Below, one piece after another: positions 1 through 10,586 of a stretch of 64,000 nucleotides of DNA. The notes under the pieces were generated by a model. The model ran no database searches and was not told the origin of the DNA. It was given only the letters and a program-made list of their open reading frames with translations. A program made the position numbers and the translations under genes. The stretch lies in NCBI GenBank assembly GCA_006384855.1, contig VCJN01002834.1, positions 62,001 through 126,000 of the forward strand. Reading direction: 5' to 3'. Source of the DNA: Tetraselmis striata (Eukaryota; Chlorophyta; Chlorodendrophyceae; Chlorodendrales; Chlorodendraceae). The first letter of the stretch is position 1. Each line of letters opens with the position of its first letter.

Positions 1-174
1 AGGTGTCTTGTTGCACCTTTTGAATAAGGGACATGGCCCTCATGATTGTGTGAATTGAGGGCACTTGGCTATTTCATCCATCCATGTTGCCGTGTCTGCT
101 AGCGCTCTTGTTTGGGTGCCCTTGCTCGCCCGCAGGGCTCTCCGGGCACCTCAGAGACCCGCTTTTGCCCGCAG

Positions 175-333
175 GACGTGACGGCGGACTCTGTGACAGC
201 CATGGGGAAGGGCTGCGCCTGGAACCAGGACCTGGACGCGCTGCTAGCGGATGCGGGCCTGCGCATCGAGAGCCGGCAGCGGCGCCTCGCAGGCCTGCTC
301 TCCATCATTGTTGCGCGCCGGCTGGACGGCTGA
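175..333 (+). CDS. C-terminal exon of a probable SAM-dependent methyltransferase (partial gene)
   Basis: This is the last exon of a gene that begins left of the window. A pyrimidine-rich acceptor ends in GCAG at 171-174. The 53-codon frame starts in phase 0 and stops at TGA 331-333. The peptide contains GCAWNQDLDALLADAGLRI followed by a basic stretch and a short hydrophobic segment ending in ARR. Class I methyltransferases of the Methyltransf_11/METTL7-like group commonly end this way: a Trp-Asn before an 'xLLxxAGL' helix, then a final beta strand. The SAM-binding motifs would lie upstream and are not visible, so substrate and location cannot be stated. A second AG at about 135 could extend the exon. 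The gene converges on the glycosyltransferase gene that ends at 715. The family call is from motif memory only. Confidence 0.5.
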   Translation, partial: DVTADSVTAMGKGCAWNQDLDALLADAGLRIESRQRRLAGLLSIIVARRLDG

Positions 334-714
334 GCCCTTCACGCGGCGGGGCTGTGCGGTTGGAGGAGACTAAGAGAGTGCTCATTGGGGGAGCTCTGTC
401 ATTCAGGCTACCAGGAGAGGCAAGTGCAGGTTAAGGTACCGGTAAGGGGTCACAGGGGTATTCATATTGGCCCGGGAAGACACGAGAGGCTGGCAATGAT
501 GATACCAACAGCAGTGCAGAGCATTGAAGATGCTCGGCATTGGGAGCAGATGCCTTGATGGCGCCGCATGCAGGCCCCATGCATGCCGCATGCATGCTAA
601 ATCCCCGCACTTTGGCCAGGGAAGTTGATATAGAAGATTACTGATGGGACTAAAAACTTGAAAGAACGTGCCTCGAGGGGACTTTGCAGTCGGCATGCGT
701 CTGGCAGCTAGTTG
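334..714. other. Intergenic spacer between two convergent genes
   Basis: This stretch holds the 3' untranslated regions of the methyltransferase exon (+) and the glycosyltransferase gene (-). I did not find a clear TGTAA signal by eye on either strand. A short GCATGCAGG/CATGCATGCC alternation lies at about 565-600. Confidence 0.5.
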
Positions 715-3700
715 CTATAGTTGCGGGCACGATGCCGGCGTGGCGGGGCCCTGGCACAGGCACATGCGCTCGCACAGCGTGGTATACACCGGCTCCTCCT
801 GTCACGGCGCAGCCACGTCTCGGTGAGTGTCTGAGCAGGTGGGAAGCCACGCATGGAAGCTGCGCTGCCAAAATAAGGGGAGGGGGGACAGATCGAGGCT
901 GCTCTGGCCCGCAGGGGCGAAAGGGGGGGGGGGGGGGGGGGTCACCTGTAGATGCGCCTGTGCCCACTTCATCATAGTTGACCACCATGGCCGCTCGAGC
1001 GAGCGAATATAGGTGGCAAACGCTCGGTTGAACTGCGCAGTCGAGTTGCTCTCTGCCACCTTTTACGCCCACAGGACATTGACGCCCACATGACGGGTCA
1101 GGCCAGCCGGCGTCGTGCACAGCAGGAGAGAAGGGGGGCGCTCACGGATGGCGAACATAAACCGGATTGCGGTGTCGGCAGCGGACAGGCGTCTTGCTAG
1201 ACGGGTCCCACCTGAATGAACGGCGCAGCTTCCAGGTCCGGCGACACCTGCGCCTCCTGTGAAATGAACGCCGGTAGTCCGCCCTGCACCGCCTCGTACA
1301 CGGCCCGCGGGTTCTTGTCCTTGGCAAAGTGCACCAGTCCCATCGAGGAGCAGATGCCCGCGTACAGCTTGCCCTGCCACCAAGCTGATGCGTCAGAGCT
1401 CAGGCTCAACAAATGGCAACTACGGGTGCCAACGAACAAGTGAGAACCATTGTCATTAACCTCAGATTGAGCTCGCATAAAAGCTATGATAACATTCGTT
1501 CTATTTCCGCTGTGGTTCCGTCTACATTTGACCTCTGACAAGCAGGGCAGTTTGTTGTTCGCAGTGTGCTTATTACCGTGCCGTCAACCATAAGTGATAC
1601 ACAAACACACACACACGCGCGCGCGCGCGCGCTCAGCTTGTTCTAAGCCCTGGCCAGCCTGAGAAGTCCGCACCTTGGACACCTCCCCATGAATCTTGAT
1701 TTGCAGTTGCTTCTCCCTCGCGACCGCCCGCAGCTGTGCGGTCACATGATGAATAGAGCCGTCCTCAGGCAGTGCCACAGCCAAGTTGGTCCGGCACGGA
1801 CACCAGTAGGGCCGCCTTAAAGCAGGTTATAGGCGAAGCGAGGCGTGTGAGGCCGTTGCGGGAACGCACCTGGGACTTGTACTCGGGGTGCATGGTGGAG
1901 TTGATGCCCCCATACATGTGCAGGGTGTAGCCCCTCATCAGCTAGGCGGCACAAGGTTGGGGGGAGGGGGGAAGTTGAGCATCCTTTGCAGTGTTCTGGG
2001 CGGGCTCAAGCCAGATCCCACTATTCATGGATGTTGCAATTACCTGAGCGTCCACCTTCTGCAGGAAGTTTAGCTGGCCCTTCCCCGGGGTCAGCCGTCC
2101 CACGTATGAAAGATCCTTCGCCTTAGGGACCTGCAAGGAATCTAATTTCAGTATGCGGACTAGCAAATACAGTAGAGGCCCGGTAGCGGCGGTGCGCATT
2201 CCACACATGTCCATGTTGTGCGCGCTGAAACCTCTCAATTTACGCAGAGTTTAGACGTCTTCTTGGAAGCAAGCTATAGGCTTTACATGCGATGAGGCCG
2301 TGCTGCATGCATGCACCGTCAACAAAAGGTCAATGACTACGTCCGAGTGTTGGTAGCGCATGTGGGTGAGCAGCAGGGCCGGGCGCACATGTCGGCAGCG
2401 CAAGAGGATCTCCGTGGTGCATTGGCTGGGCGGCTTATTGAAGCTGGAGTCGTCGATGATGCGATCAAAGTCGAACAGCATGTTCTCCATCACCTCCGGC
2501 ATGCGCCTGATTGGAAAGTGCACCTGGGCCCACGCCAACATTTCTGCGTTAATTCACCGGTTTCTGCCCCCTCCCCCCCCCCCCCCCCCCCCCCCAACAC
2601 ACACACCATTCCCCCTCCCTTCCCCAACCTTCTCGAGACACCTTCTCAATCCCGGGAGGTAACAAGCAACGCAGCCTTGCTGAATCGCGTCGTCATTTCA
2701 AAATGACCATCTCACCTTAAAGCGCGCATTTTTTGCCCAGTCCAGCTGGAACATGTGCCATAGGTCACGGTACTGCTGCGCGCAGTTGTCCAGCAGCGCC
2801 GGCTGAGCATAAAGGTCGCCAGCAATCAGTCAGAGGCGTTCCGCTACCATGGGAAAAGACGAAAAACCCCCACATACCAAGCTCACCTGTGCGGGGATAA
2901 CAAGGCTGCTGGCGTCGGCTGGGAGATTTGAGGGACTGCTGGGCATCTCGGGGCTGGCGCTGGCTGTCCCTAAGCTGGACTCTTGACATGCTGCCGATTC
3001 ATGGTAGCGCCCAGAGCCAAGCACCACCAGGGTGTCCACGCCCCCGTGCATGAGCTCTGCGCAATCCCGCTGCTCCCCACCCTGTGCCAGTTTTAAACAT
3101 CACATGGAGTCAGCGGCCCGTAGGCCGGCGTGTTGGCGCGAGTGACTCATGGGCGGTGGTGAGCAACGGCAGATGAGACACTGGGTGATTGTGACCGCGG
3201 CTCGAGGGTGCCCACCTGGACTGAGCAGATGAAGCAGGTGTTGAAGCGGAGCCTCCACACCACAACAGATGCGTTCACCATGCGCCCCAAGTATCTGCAG
3301 GACACAAGCAAAAAAATGTGCAATCCTCAGGCTAAATTTGTTCGGCTCTCCGCCATTACTCACACGCAATAATGCACAGATATACACGCACGCACATATA
3401 TATGGACATGAATGTATACTTAAATTGTGTGTGTAAGGAACCACTCCTTGCTGCCAGGGAAGCAATGTTGGCCCAAGTTGCAGACACAGGTCCTCAATAG
3501 GGGGGGGGGGGGGGGGAGGCAGCCCCACCGCGGGAACCTGGCCCTCCAGTCGTGCGTCTTCTTGTCGCAGATGTCCCCACCGCCAAGACCCACCATAACG
3601 ATCAGCTTGGTGCGCTGACCCGTCTCTGAGAGACTCTTGTGCCGCACGGGCGGCACCTGCCATGGGCATGCCAAGTGATTGAGCCTCACAAGCAAGATAC

Positions 3701-4422
3701 TTGTAACCGGTCTGGCGAAGCGTAGACATGCCCACCTTGCAGTCCTTCCGCAGCCCAACAGCTCTCACGGCGTTCTCAATGAAGTCCGGCGCGCGATGCC
3801 TCGATCCGCCTTGATGCTTCAGTCGGCGGCAGAGATGGCGCATTTCCGGGAAAGGGCATGCTGTTGAGTTATGTGTGCTGTTGGGGCCTGATTCTCCGGG
3901 ATGGGAAACCATGATATTTGCCCGCACATGCGCCGCGCCTTGCTCCTTGGTCTGATGAATAACTGCGCTTGATTGCACCGCTTCTGCCTGGTGCTGTGCC
4001 AGCAGTGTGCTCACATGCTGCCCAGGCCTCACTGTACCATCGACACCGCTGCCTGATCCTGCCCCGCGCTGCTTCCTTATCCGAAGGAGATCGCCCAGCC
4101 TAGGTGGGGCCGCTTCGTGGGAATGTGTTTGGTCATCCGGCTCCTTCAGCCTATCTCCCCGCCTTCGGTGGCGCACCAGACCATGGGTGTCTGCGGCGGG
4201 TACGCAACAGTCAGCGAATATGGTGGTCGGAAGGTAGCATACTTTGGGAGGGTCGATAAAGGTTGGGGCTAGCTTGCCTGCGGTGCTCTGGCACGCCGTA
4301 ATGCTGAGCAGGACAAGCAGCAAGCCGGCGAGGCTACACCGCTTCAGTGCGAACGTCTGCACGACAGTGCGTTTGCGGTTCTCTCGTCGCTGGCAGTGCC
4401 AGGTCGCTGTAGTTCCGACCAT
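715..4422 (-). CDS. GT4-type glycosyltransferase, type II membrane protein, 12 exons
   Basis: A Golgi/ER-type sugar transferase is inferred. Twelve exons can be chained with consistent phases: 4422-3736, 3656-3538, 3294-3216, 3081-2887, 2802-2716, 2523-2317, 2130-2044, 1941-1870, 1763-1674, 1373-1212, 1059-946, 798-715. They give about 660 residues ending in TAG. Basic residues precede a hydrophobic segment at about residues 29-43, which looks like a signal anchor, and NST and NAS glycosylation sequons follow. The C-terminal half carries the GT4 signature. SYVGRLTPGKGQLNFL lies near residue 466, RGYTLHMYGG near 490, IKIHGEVS near 533 and KNPRAVYEAVQGGLPAFIS near 561; the last is the nucleotide-sugar-binding E-x7-E-like region. 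The start is the first ATG before the anchor. Exon 1 may hide another intron between 3900 and 4230, and the 1763 acceptor is weak. Donor sugar and acceptor are unknown. Confidence 0.78.
1600..1632. repeat. (AC)n/(GC)n microsatellite
   Basis: An alternating purine-pyrimidine tract, ACACAC then GCGCGC, lies in an intron of the glycosyltransferase gene just downstream of the donor at 1673. It has Z-DNA-forming composition. Confidence 0.9.
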
Positions 4423-6585
4423 TGCGCGTGCGCTAGAGCGTGGCTGGACTTGTAGTCCTTTTCGAAAGGTAAAAGTGTTTGACACCGCCCCGAACGCTCT
4501 GCTCCGGCGCCGATCGAGCTGGAAACGCAACGCGCGCCGGTTCTGCCGGTGCTTTCGTTCCCCTCGGCCGCGGCCGGGCCTTGATATGCCTTGACTCTAC
4601 ACCCTGTGGAAAAGCCTGGCGAGTGGTCGCTATCTCTGCGCCACTTCAGCTAGGATCTAGTCGCTAGAATATGCAGCAGCTCGGGACAGTATTGCGCTCT
4701 ACAGCTCGGGTGTTCGTCCTTTGCTAGACTAGTACCGGCTGGCCTGGCACCACTGCACGTATGACGCCCCGCAGTTCCGGCTAACCAGGCCCTCCGGAAA
4801 AGCCTACGATGGCGCCGTCTCAGGCCAGTATATGAAGCAACGCGGAGGCTCTCGTCTACCGACGGCTCCTTGCTGCTAGCGACGAGTAGGGAGAGTTCAG
4901 TGGAGGTGAATGATGGGCAACGACTGCTGGAACACAACGAAAATGATAGCCTGCCAAGCCGCATGCGGCGCCTCTTTGCGGCGGGTGTCCCTGAGCTAGG
5001 ACCCGTAGTAATTGAGCTAGGACCCTGCTGTCCCTGAGCTAGGACCCGTAGTAATTGTTACTACAGTGAGACAACCCGTACGAGTATACTCGTCGTTTAA
5101 TAAGTTCAACATCTTATCAGTACTTTATATAGACTATCTTACGTATGGGTCAGCATGTAATGTACGGGTTAATCCATATCGTTGATGCGTTCCCGCGGGC
5201 GTTCAGCGCGCGGGTGATGTCCTGCTGGCTGCTGCCCTGCGGGTAGTTCGCGGTACTCGCGTGTACCTGTGGTACCATTACGAGTCCTATTAATATTGAT
5301 GAAAAAACTATTACGACTCATGTCACGTCGACCTCTAGTCGCTATATGCTGACGCGCTATCCCATTAAGCCCCGGCAAATGGCGATGCTCACTGGCGTGT
5401 AGTGCAATTGTGCAGCACGATGCCATCGCGATCATTGCGTTCGCGCTTTCAGGATCATCGTGCGTCCATCACCACCATGCATGTGCACGCCGTCTATATA
5501 GCCGCCGGTCTATGTATGGACGGCAGACTCCGAAGTAGTACTTGTCCGCACCCGAAGCCGCCCATGTATGTATTATCATCATCATCCAGAAAAGTAATAC
5601 GCTATATATCTGCATGCAGACACATAACGCATGGCTGCGCAGTCAAACTCGTTCCCTTGTCCATGCGCCCTTCGTACTATGTAGCAGACAGTAGGAGCAG
5701 CTGCGGCAGTCTCGCCCCTCACACACGCTAAAGGCAAGACTGTCGTAAAAACACAGAGACGACAGAGGTAGAAAGAAACAATGTGTTGTCACCACCCGTT
5801 TCCAGTGTTGTCACCACCCGCCGCTATTTATATATATGGCTAGGTCGCAGCTAGCCACCACAAAGCGGCACGCGCACTGCTAGGCGCGTCATCTTGGAGA
5901 GTTGTGCCTCTTGAAGTGTCGAACATGAGGTCGTCGCTTAGAGACCTCCGCACAAGTAGTTGACACACCAGTTTATACAAAGGTATACAACTGATGTTAC
6001 AGAGGCAGGCGCATAACATATATGCTTGCTACGGGTACGCACATGCGTATTATATATCCAGTAACTACTACTGTAATACAGGGTATATGTACCGGTAACA
6101 GTAGGACTCATCTCATGATTTATTGTAAAATTATTTATATTACATCGGGGCTTTCACAATGCGCACTACAAACAGAACTCGTGATTATTCATCATCCAAT
6201 AGTACTCGTATTGTGGCGCGTGACACACGCGCACACACATACGTCGATACAGGACGAGGTATACTCGTCGTATTATATGATTCTACGATCATACAGTACC
6301 CGTACATAGAGCATGCGATTATTATTGTCACAGCAGCCGTGCCACAATGTTAACTCCACCACGCTTCATAGCCTTGAAGCGTCCATGCATGTCACCAAAG
6401 AAGTAGGCGCCAATGTATCTCCGGTCACCATCCAGGACGTGGCCGGATCGAAACCCGTCCAGCAACTACCGGCCAACCGCCGGGAACCTAACCGCTGCTG
6501 CCGAGCGAGTACTTTGCAAACACTAGTCGCCCTCCTGGTACTCTGTCGGTAGAACGACGCACTTACATAATTGACGAGCCCGATG
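4423..6585. other. Gene-free, AT-richer spacer
   Basis: No convincing coding exon is seen on either strand. The upstream promoter region of the glycosyltransferase would lie at 4423-4650. From about 5080 the sequence becomes AT-richer with many TATATA and TACTCG tracts, like other decayed transposon spacers in this window. Confidence 0.5.
4987..5060. repeat. Short tandem duplication
   Basis: The block GTCCCTGAGCTAGGACCC GTAGTAATT is present twice (about 4987 and 5030), separated by a partial third copy of GAGCTAGGACCC. It lies in non-coding DNA and has no recognised function. Confidence 0.8.
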
Positions 6586-7716
6586 CTGTCGCCCCCTGGG
6601 CTGCTTCACTGCGATCACGACTGCAGGATGCTTTCGGCTCAGACGAACTAGGACAGCGGACGCTCGACCTGCTCTCCAGCTCCCTCACCGCTCAGACACT
6701 CAAGAGCTACTCCGGCAGACTGTCTCAGTTCGCGGAGTTCTGCCACGACTCCGAGAACATCAGCCCGCTGCAGGCGACCACTGCTACTGTCGTCCGGTAC
6801 GTTGCCTGAATTGGTGAGCGAGGGCACATTGGAGCTAAGTCACTGCAACCCTACCTGTCTGCTGCAATCAACACATTCTTCGAGCTGCACAACCTCGACG
6901 ACCCAATCGCCAAGGACAGCCTACACCTTACTGCAGCTAGGCGTGGGCTGATGCTGCGGCAGCGACGTCTGGAAGCCGCCCCTTTATTTGCGAGTTCCTC
7001 GGCTTGCTGATGTAGCTTACAGCTCCGTCGAGAAGGCCGAGTTGATTGTGTCTGCTCCCACCACAGAGTACCAACACGACTTCCGAGCCCTCGTGGCCTC
7101 GGTTGTCAACTTCATGTTCTTTGCCAGGGGACTTACTGGCGTGTCCTGCCGAGTGCGGGATGTGCATGTCGACGATTACAACATTACCATGCAGGTGTAC
7201 CGCGAGAGACCGCGCTGCCCGACGGGAACCCGACGACCTGAGTGCGCGTGCTTCTCCTTCCGGTGTTAGAACACCCCCGAGTTGCTCATCTCATGCACCA
7301 CTTCATCGACAACGTACAGTTTGTCCCCCTAGTTACTGTTGCCTTGGCTGAAACTTCTGGGCGGTCACCCCAAGCGAGCAGTCCAAACCTTGGACCGCCG
7401 CTACAATGTCGGACTGGCTGTCTACAGCCGTCCGTCTTGTTGTCGGTGCTGCCCGCCCTCCCGCCGGCACTTCCTGGACCTCACACAGCCTTCGCAAGGG
7501 AGAGCGTCTGCCGCCAACGTCATCGGAGCTCCATTGTCCCACATTCGCTACCAAGGCGGCTGGGCCACTAACTCCGACATCGTTCTGGACTACATCGACC
7601 CCAATGTTCTTCCTTCACATGGCGCATGGTTCTTCTTTGGCCACATCGCCCCCCTCCGCCACTTCCAAGTCCAACAGGACTCCGCAGCGGTGGCGTTCCC
7701 GGTGCCTCCTTCATGA
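6586..7716 (+). pseudogene. Tyrosine recombinase (algal DIRS/Crypton-like integrase) relic
   Basis: The reading frame is broken but a tyrosine-recombinase fold is recognisable. The N-terminal core-binding region (6597-6975) reads LTAQTLKSYSGRLSQFAEFC and TFFELHNLDDP, with an in-frame TGA at 6807. After a frameshift near 6980 comes the catalytic domain with FMFFARGLTGVSCRVRDV (box I region with its Arg). HSLRKG (the second catalytic Arg, box II) lies near 7483-7500. After another frameshift IRYQGGW and LDYIDP supply the His/Trp position and the nucleophilic Tyr, at about 7545-7600. The order R, HxLR, GGW, Y is that of tyrosine recombinases found in DIRS-like and Crypton elements of green algae. 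No reverse transcriptase or terminal repeats were found next to it, so the parent element type is open. At least two frameshifts and one stop show it is inactive. Confidence 0.72.
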
Positions 7717-8432
7717 CCTGGCGCTACCCCTTCTCCGTCAATCCACCGCTCTCTCCGTTCGCTCATGACTGGCAAAACCGGACTCAACTTTGAAATGATC
7801 TAAACTAGTTTATGGGGTTTCCTCCCTTGACCTAACCGTTTTTCAGCTACAAGTGCTGCTCAGTGGTACGGGAACTAGGCATCTGTCGTTGCGCCCTTTT
7901 TGGGTGCAGCAAGAGTAGACATAAAAGCAGCCATAACAGCCGAGCCTGCCATCTTCCAGTTTTCGCTGCGTTCCACGCAGCGCCCTCCCTGACTCCGTTT
8001 TCCCTCCACGCTTTTCACTTTACCTTCCTGCCATTTTCGGCTCGTGACATTGTAAACCAGCCTGCGCGACCTTCTTGGCAGAACAGACTCGACTTTGAAA
8101 CATACGAGTTAGCTGCAAAAGGCGATCAGGAAACCACCCGAAAAGGCCATAGGAATGTATCATGTCCGTAATCAATTAATCATCGCTCGAAGCATCCATT
8201 CTCTGGACGCTCTCCCTGTAACCAAAAAATATGATCCATGCCGTCGAGTCGGCGTCGTCGCGCGCCACATCAACCACCTGATTGGTTACAGCTGATCGTC
8301 AACCACCTGGCCGTAAGGGTTACGCTGCCGACAACCACAATCCACTGCTTCAACCCACGATTGGATGACCGGATCCCTATCATTCGGTTCTTGATTGTCT
8401 CTCACACCTGTTGATAGTATTCGTGCGACAAC
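7717..8432. other. Spacer upstream of the UPF0126 gene
   Basis: No coding exon is recognised. ACTTTGAAA occurs twice (about 7786 and 8090) in similar surroundings, perhaps a remnant of the recombinase element's terminal region. The last 200 bases should hold the promoter of the gene starting at 8433. Confidence 0.4.
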
Positions 8433-10267
8433 ATGGCGATGCATATTTCCAGGCTGGGCGCCCCTGCTCTCGGGTTATCGGCACCGACACGGTGGACGGG
8501 GCAGACTCCAGCCGCCACCCCGACTCACTGCTCGTGGGGGACGGCGCGGCGCTCAAGAGGATTCGCGTTGCATGTGCTCATTCCAGGCTGGTCTTCGAGG
8601 ATATGCCGGAGTCGTCCTCGACGCCATTCGACAGCCACACTGTCAAACGGCGGAGACGGCGGTCAGGGTGGGGGCGGTGGCAGGGGCGGCGGCGGCGGGG
8701 GCGATGATAACGATAGCGAGGATGATGACGACCCATTGGCACGGCGGCGAGCGATAGCGACTGCGCCGCTACTCTCACGGCAAGTCCATTGCAGGGCAAT
8801 CTCGTCAAGCCCATCCATGTCCACTACGTATCCTTGTGCCACCACTTCCAATGAACTGTCCTATGCGTAGCCCAGCAGTCGGCACGCCGCCTGGTCGCGA
8901 CGGCTATGGCGGTATCCATAACCCCAAGCTCGCGTGACCTCGCCCTGCTATTAGGCCTGGCAATGGTGGATACTCGCCCGTCGATAATGTCTTCTTATAC
9001 CCCGTCACTTCACGGTCGCATGATGTCGGGTGTGTGAGAGCTGACTGGATGGCGCAGGTACGCGGAGGCCAGCCCTGGCGGGTTGCTGCGGCTGCTCGAC
9101 TGGTTCGGTACAGTCGTGTTCGCAGTCTCGGGTTCGCTCACCGCACAGGCTTGTGGAATGGACGTTCTTGGCGCCACGCTGGTACGCCAATGACAAATAT
9201 GTGGCCTGCTCTGGCAGGAGCGCGTCTTCGTTGTTTTAACATACGCTACGTGTGACCTGCCTCCCCAGGTGGGACTCATAACTGCAGTTGGTGGTGGCAC
9301 CATCCGGGACATCATTACAGGAGCTGGGGCGGTGCGTTCTGCAGCTTGGCAGTGTGCCTCCTCCCCGTCCCACACATCCTCCCATGCGTCAGAACTATAT
9401 CACGACTTTTCCCCTTGCTGCTGAATTGGCCATCAGGTGTTTTGGCTAGGCGAGTTCGAGTACTTCCTGCTTGGCACTGGCTCCGCAGCTGCAGCTTATC
9501 TCTTGTCTCCCAACATTGCGACCCGGTAAAGCCCTTTGCTCGCTGTCTTCGAAACCAAAAGCCACTCAAGGAATCTGCAGCTGAACTTGAGTTTGCTGCG
9601 CCCCCAGGTGGCCCCCGGAGCATCCCCTCGCAGCTGCCTACTGCACATTCATGAAATGGGGTGATGCCATCAGTGCGCCCCCTCCCGCCCCCCCCCCCCC
9701 CCCCCCCCCCACCACCAAATTGCGCATACCTGGCTACACAGGTGGCGCGCTGACCACAAGCACGCCCATTCCCTCCCAGGTGTAGGCACCTTTGCGATCA
9801 TTGGCGCGCACAACGGTCTGCGGCGTTGCCTGCCTCTGCCTGCCTGCCTGCTGCTTGGCATGATGACTGCCACATTTGGCGGCGCTGTACGCGACATCAT
9901 CTGCAAGCGTCCTGTGCGCATCTGCCATGCCAACTCAGAGATGTGAGCGCAATATACCATCTCATACATCTAGCAACGGTCAGGGACACCTGTGGCTCGC
10001 ATCGTCATTGCCGCACAGCTGCCAGACAGACCTGGTCCTTTGGTGTTTTCTGATCTCCGCCAGATTGCAGCTAACACTGACAGAGTGAAATGTGTGGCAA
10101 ACAGGTATGCGACCATGGCGCTGGTGGCAGCAGGCACCTACAGCATCGCAACGCTGGCGTGCGCGTCGCCAGGGGTGCGCATTGCAGCAGGCCTGGGGGC
10201 CTCCCTGGCCGGTCGATGGTACGCATCGTCCAGGGATCCAAGCGTGCTGGCAGGCTTGCTGCCATAG
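8433..10267 (+). CDS. UPF0126 (YicG/YadS-like) membrane protein, predicted plastid-targeted
   Basis: Six exons join in phase: 8433-8827, 9058-9181, 9269-9331, 9437-9525, 9742-9942 and 10105-10267, giving 344 residues. The first ~130 residues are Ser/Arg/Pro-rich and then carry a Gly run plus an acidic DDNDSEDDDD patch, typical of algal chloroplast transit regions. The mature part has the two UPF0126 repeats. Repeat 1 has LDWFGTVVFAVSGSL at about 145, then TAVGGGTIRDIITG near 180. Repeat 2 has VGTFAIIGAHNGL near 238, then TATFGGAVRDIICKRP near 268 and MYATMAL near 291. The paired GGG/GGA-RD motifs and mature length (~210) match bacterial family members; E. coli YicG has been reported as a glycine transporter. 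The substrate here is unknown. The exon 1 donor (GTATCC) is the least certain boundary. A poly(A) signal TGTAA follows at 10307. Confidence 0.82.
9689..9711 (+). repeat. Poly-C tract in an intron of the UPF0126 gene
   Basis: An uninterrupted cytosine run lies about 30 bases upstream of the acceptor at 9741, where a polypyrimidine tract would act in splicing. It is one of many G/C homopolymers in the window. Confidence 0.85.
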
Positions 10268-10306
10268 AACAACCCAATGCCCCACTCCTCTCGCATTGCA
10301 ACTCCA

Positions 10307-10318
10307 TGTAATGTTACA
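10307..10318. terminator. Overlapping poly(A) signal region of a convergent gene pair
   Basis: TGTAA (10307-10311) on the plus strand lies 40 bases after the UPF0126 stop. TTACA (10314-10318), which is TGTAA on the minus strand, lies 269 bases after the Btz-gene stop. The surrounding 16 bases CATGTAATGTTACATG are nearly palindromic. TGTAA is the usual poly(A) signal of volvocine algae. Confidence 0.6.
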
Positions 10319-10586
10319 TGTCCCCCCCCTCCCCCCCCCCAACACACACACAACCAGCTTTCCCTTGACACTCCCCTCGAATAGCCTTCAGACTCTCACG
10401 ATGAGCAGCGGCGCCATAGGGTGGAGGGACAGAGCAGCCGGTGCAAGTGTTACCAGGAAAGCTAGCAGTCCTAGCTATCCGACACTACTGTAGGCTTTTA
10501 ACCCGGACAGGCAGCATGGCAGGGGGAGAAAGGAAGAGATTCGGGGGAGGAGCGCTGCAATAGCTTTGAACTGGTTGCCCGGCTTG

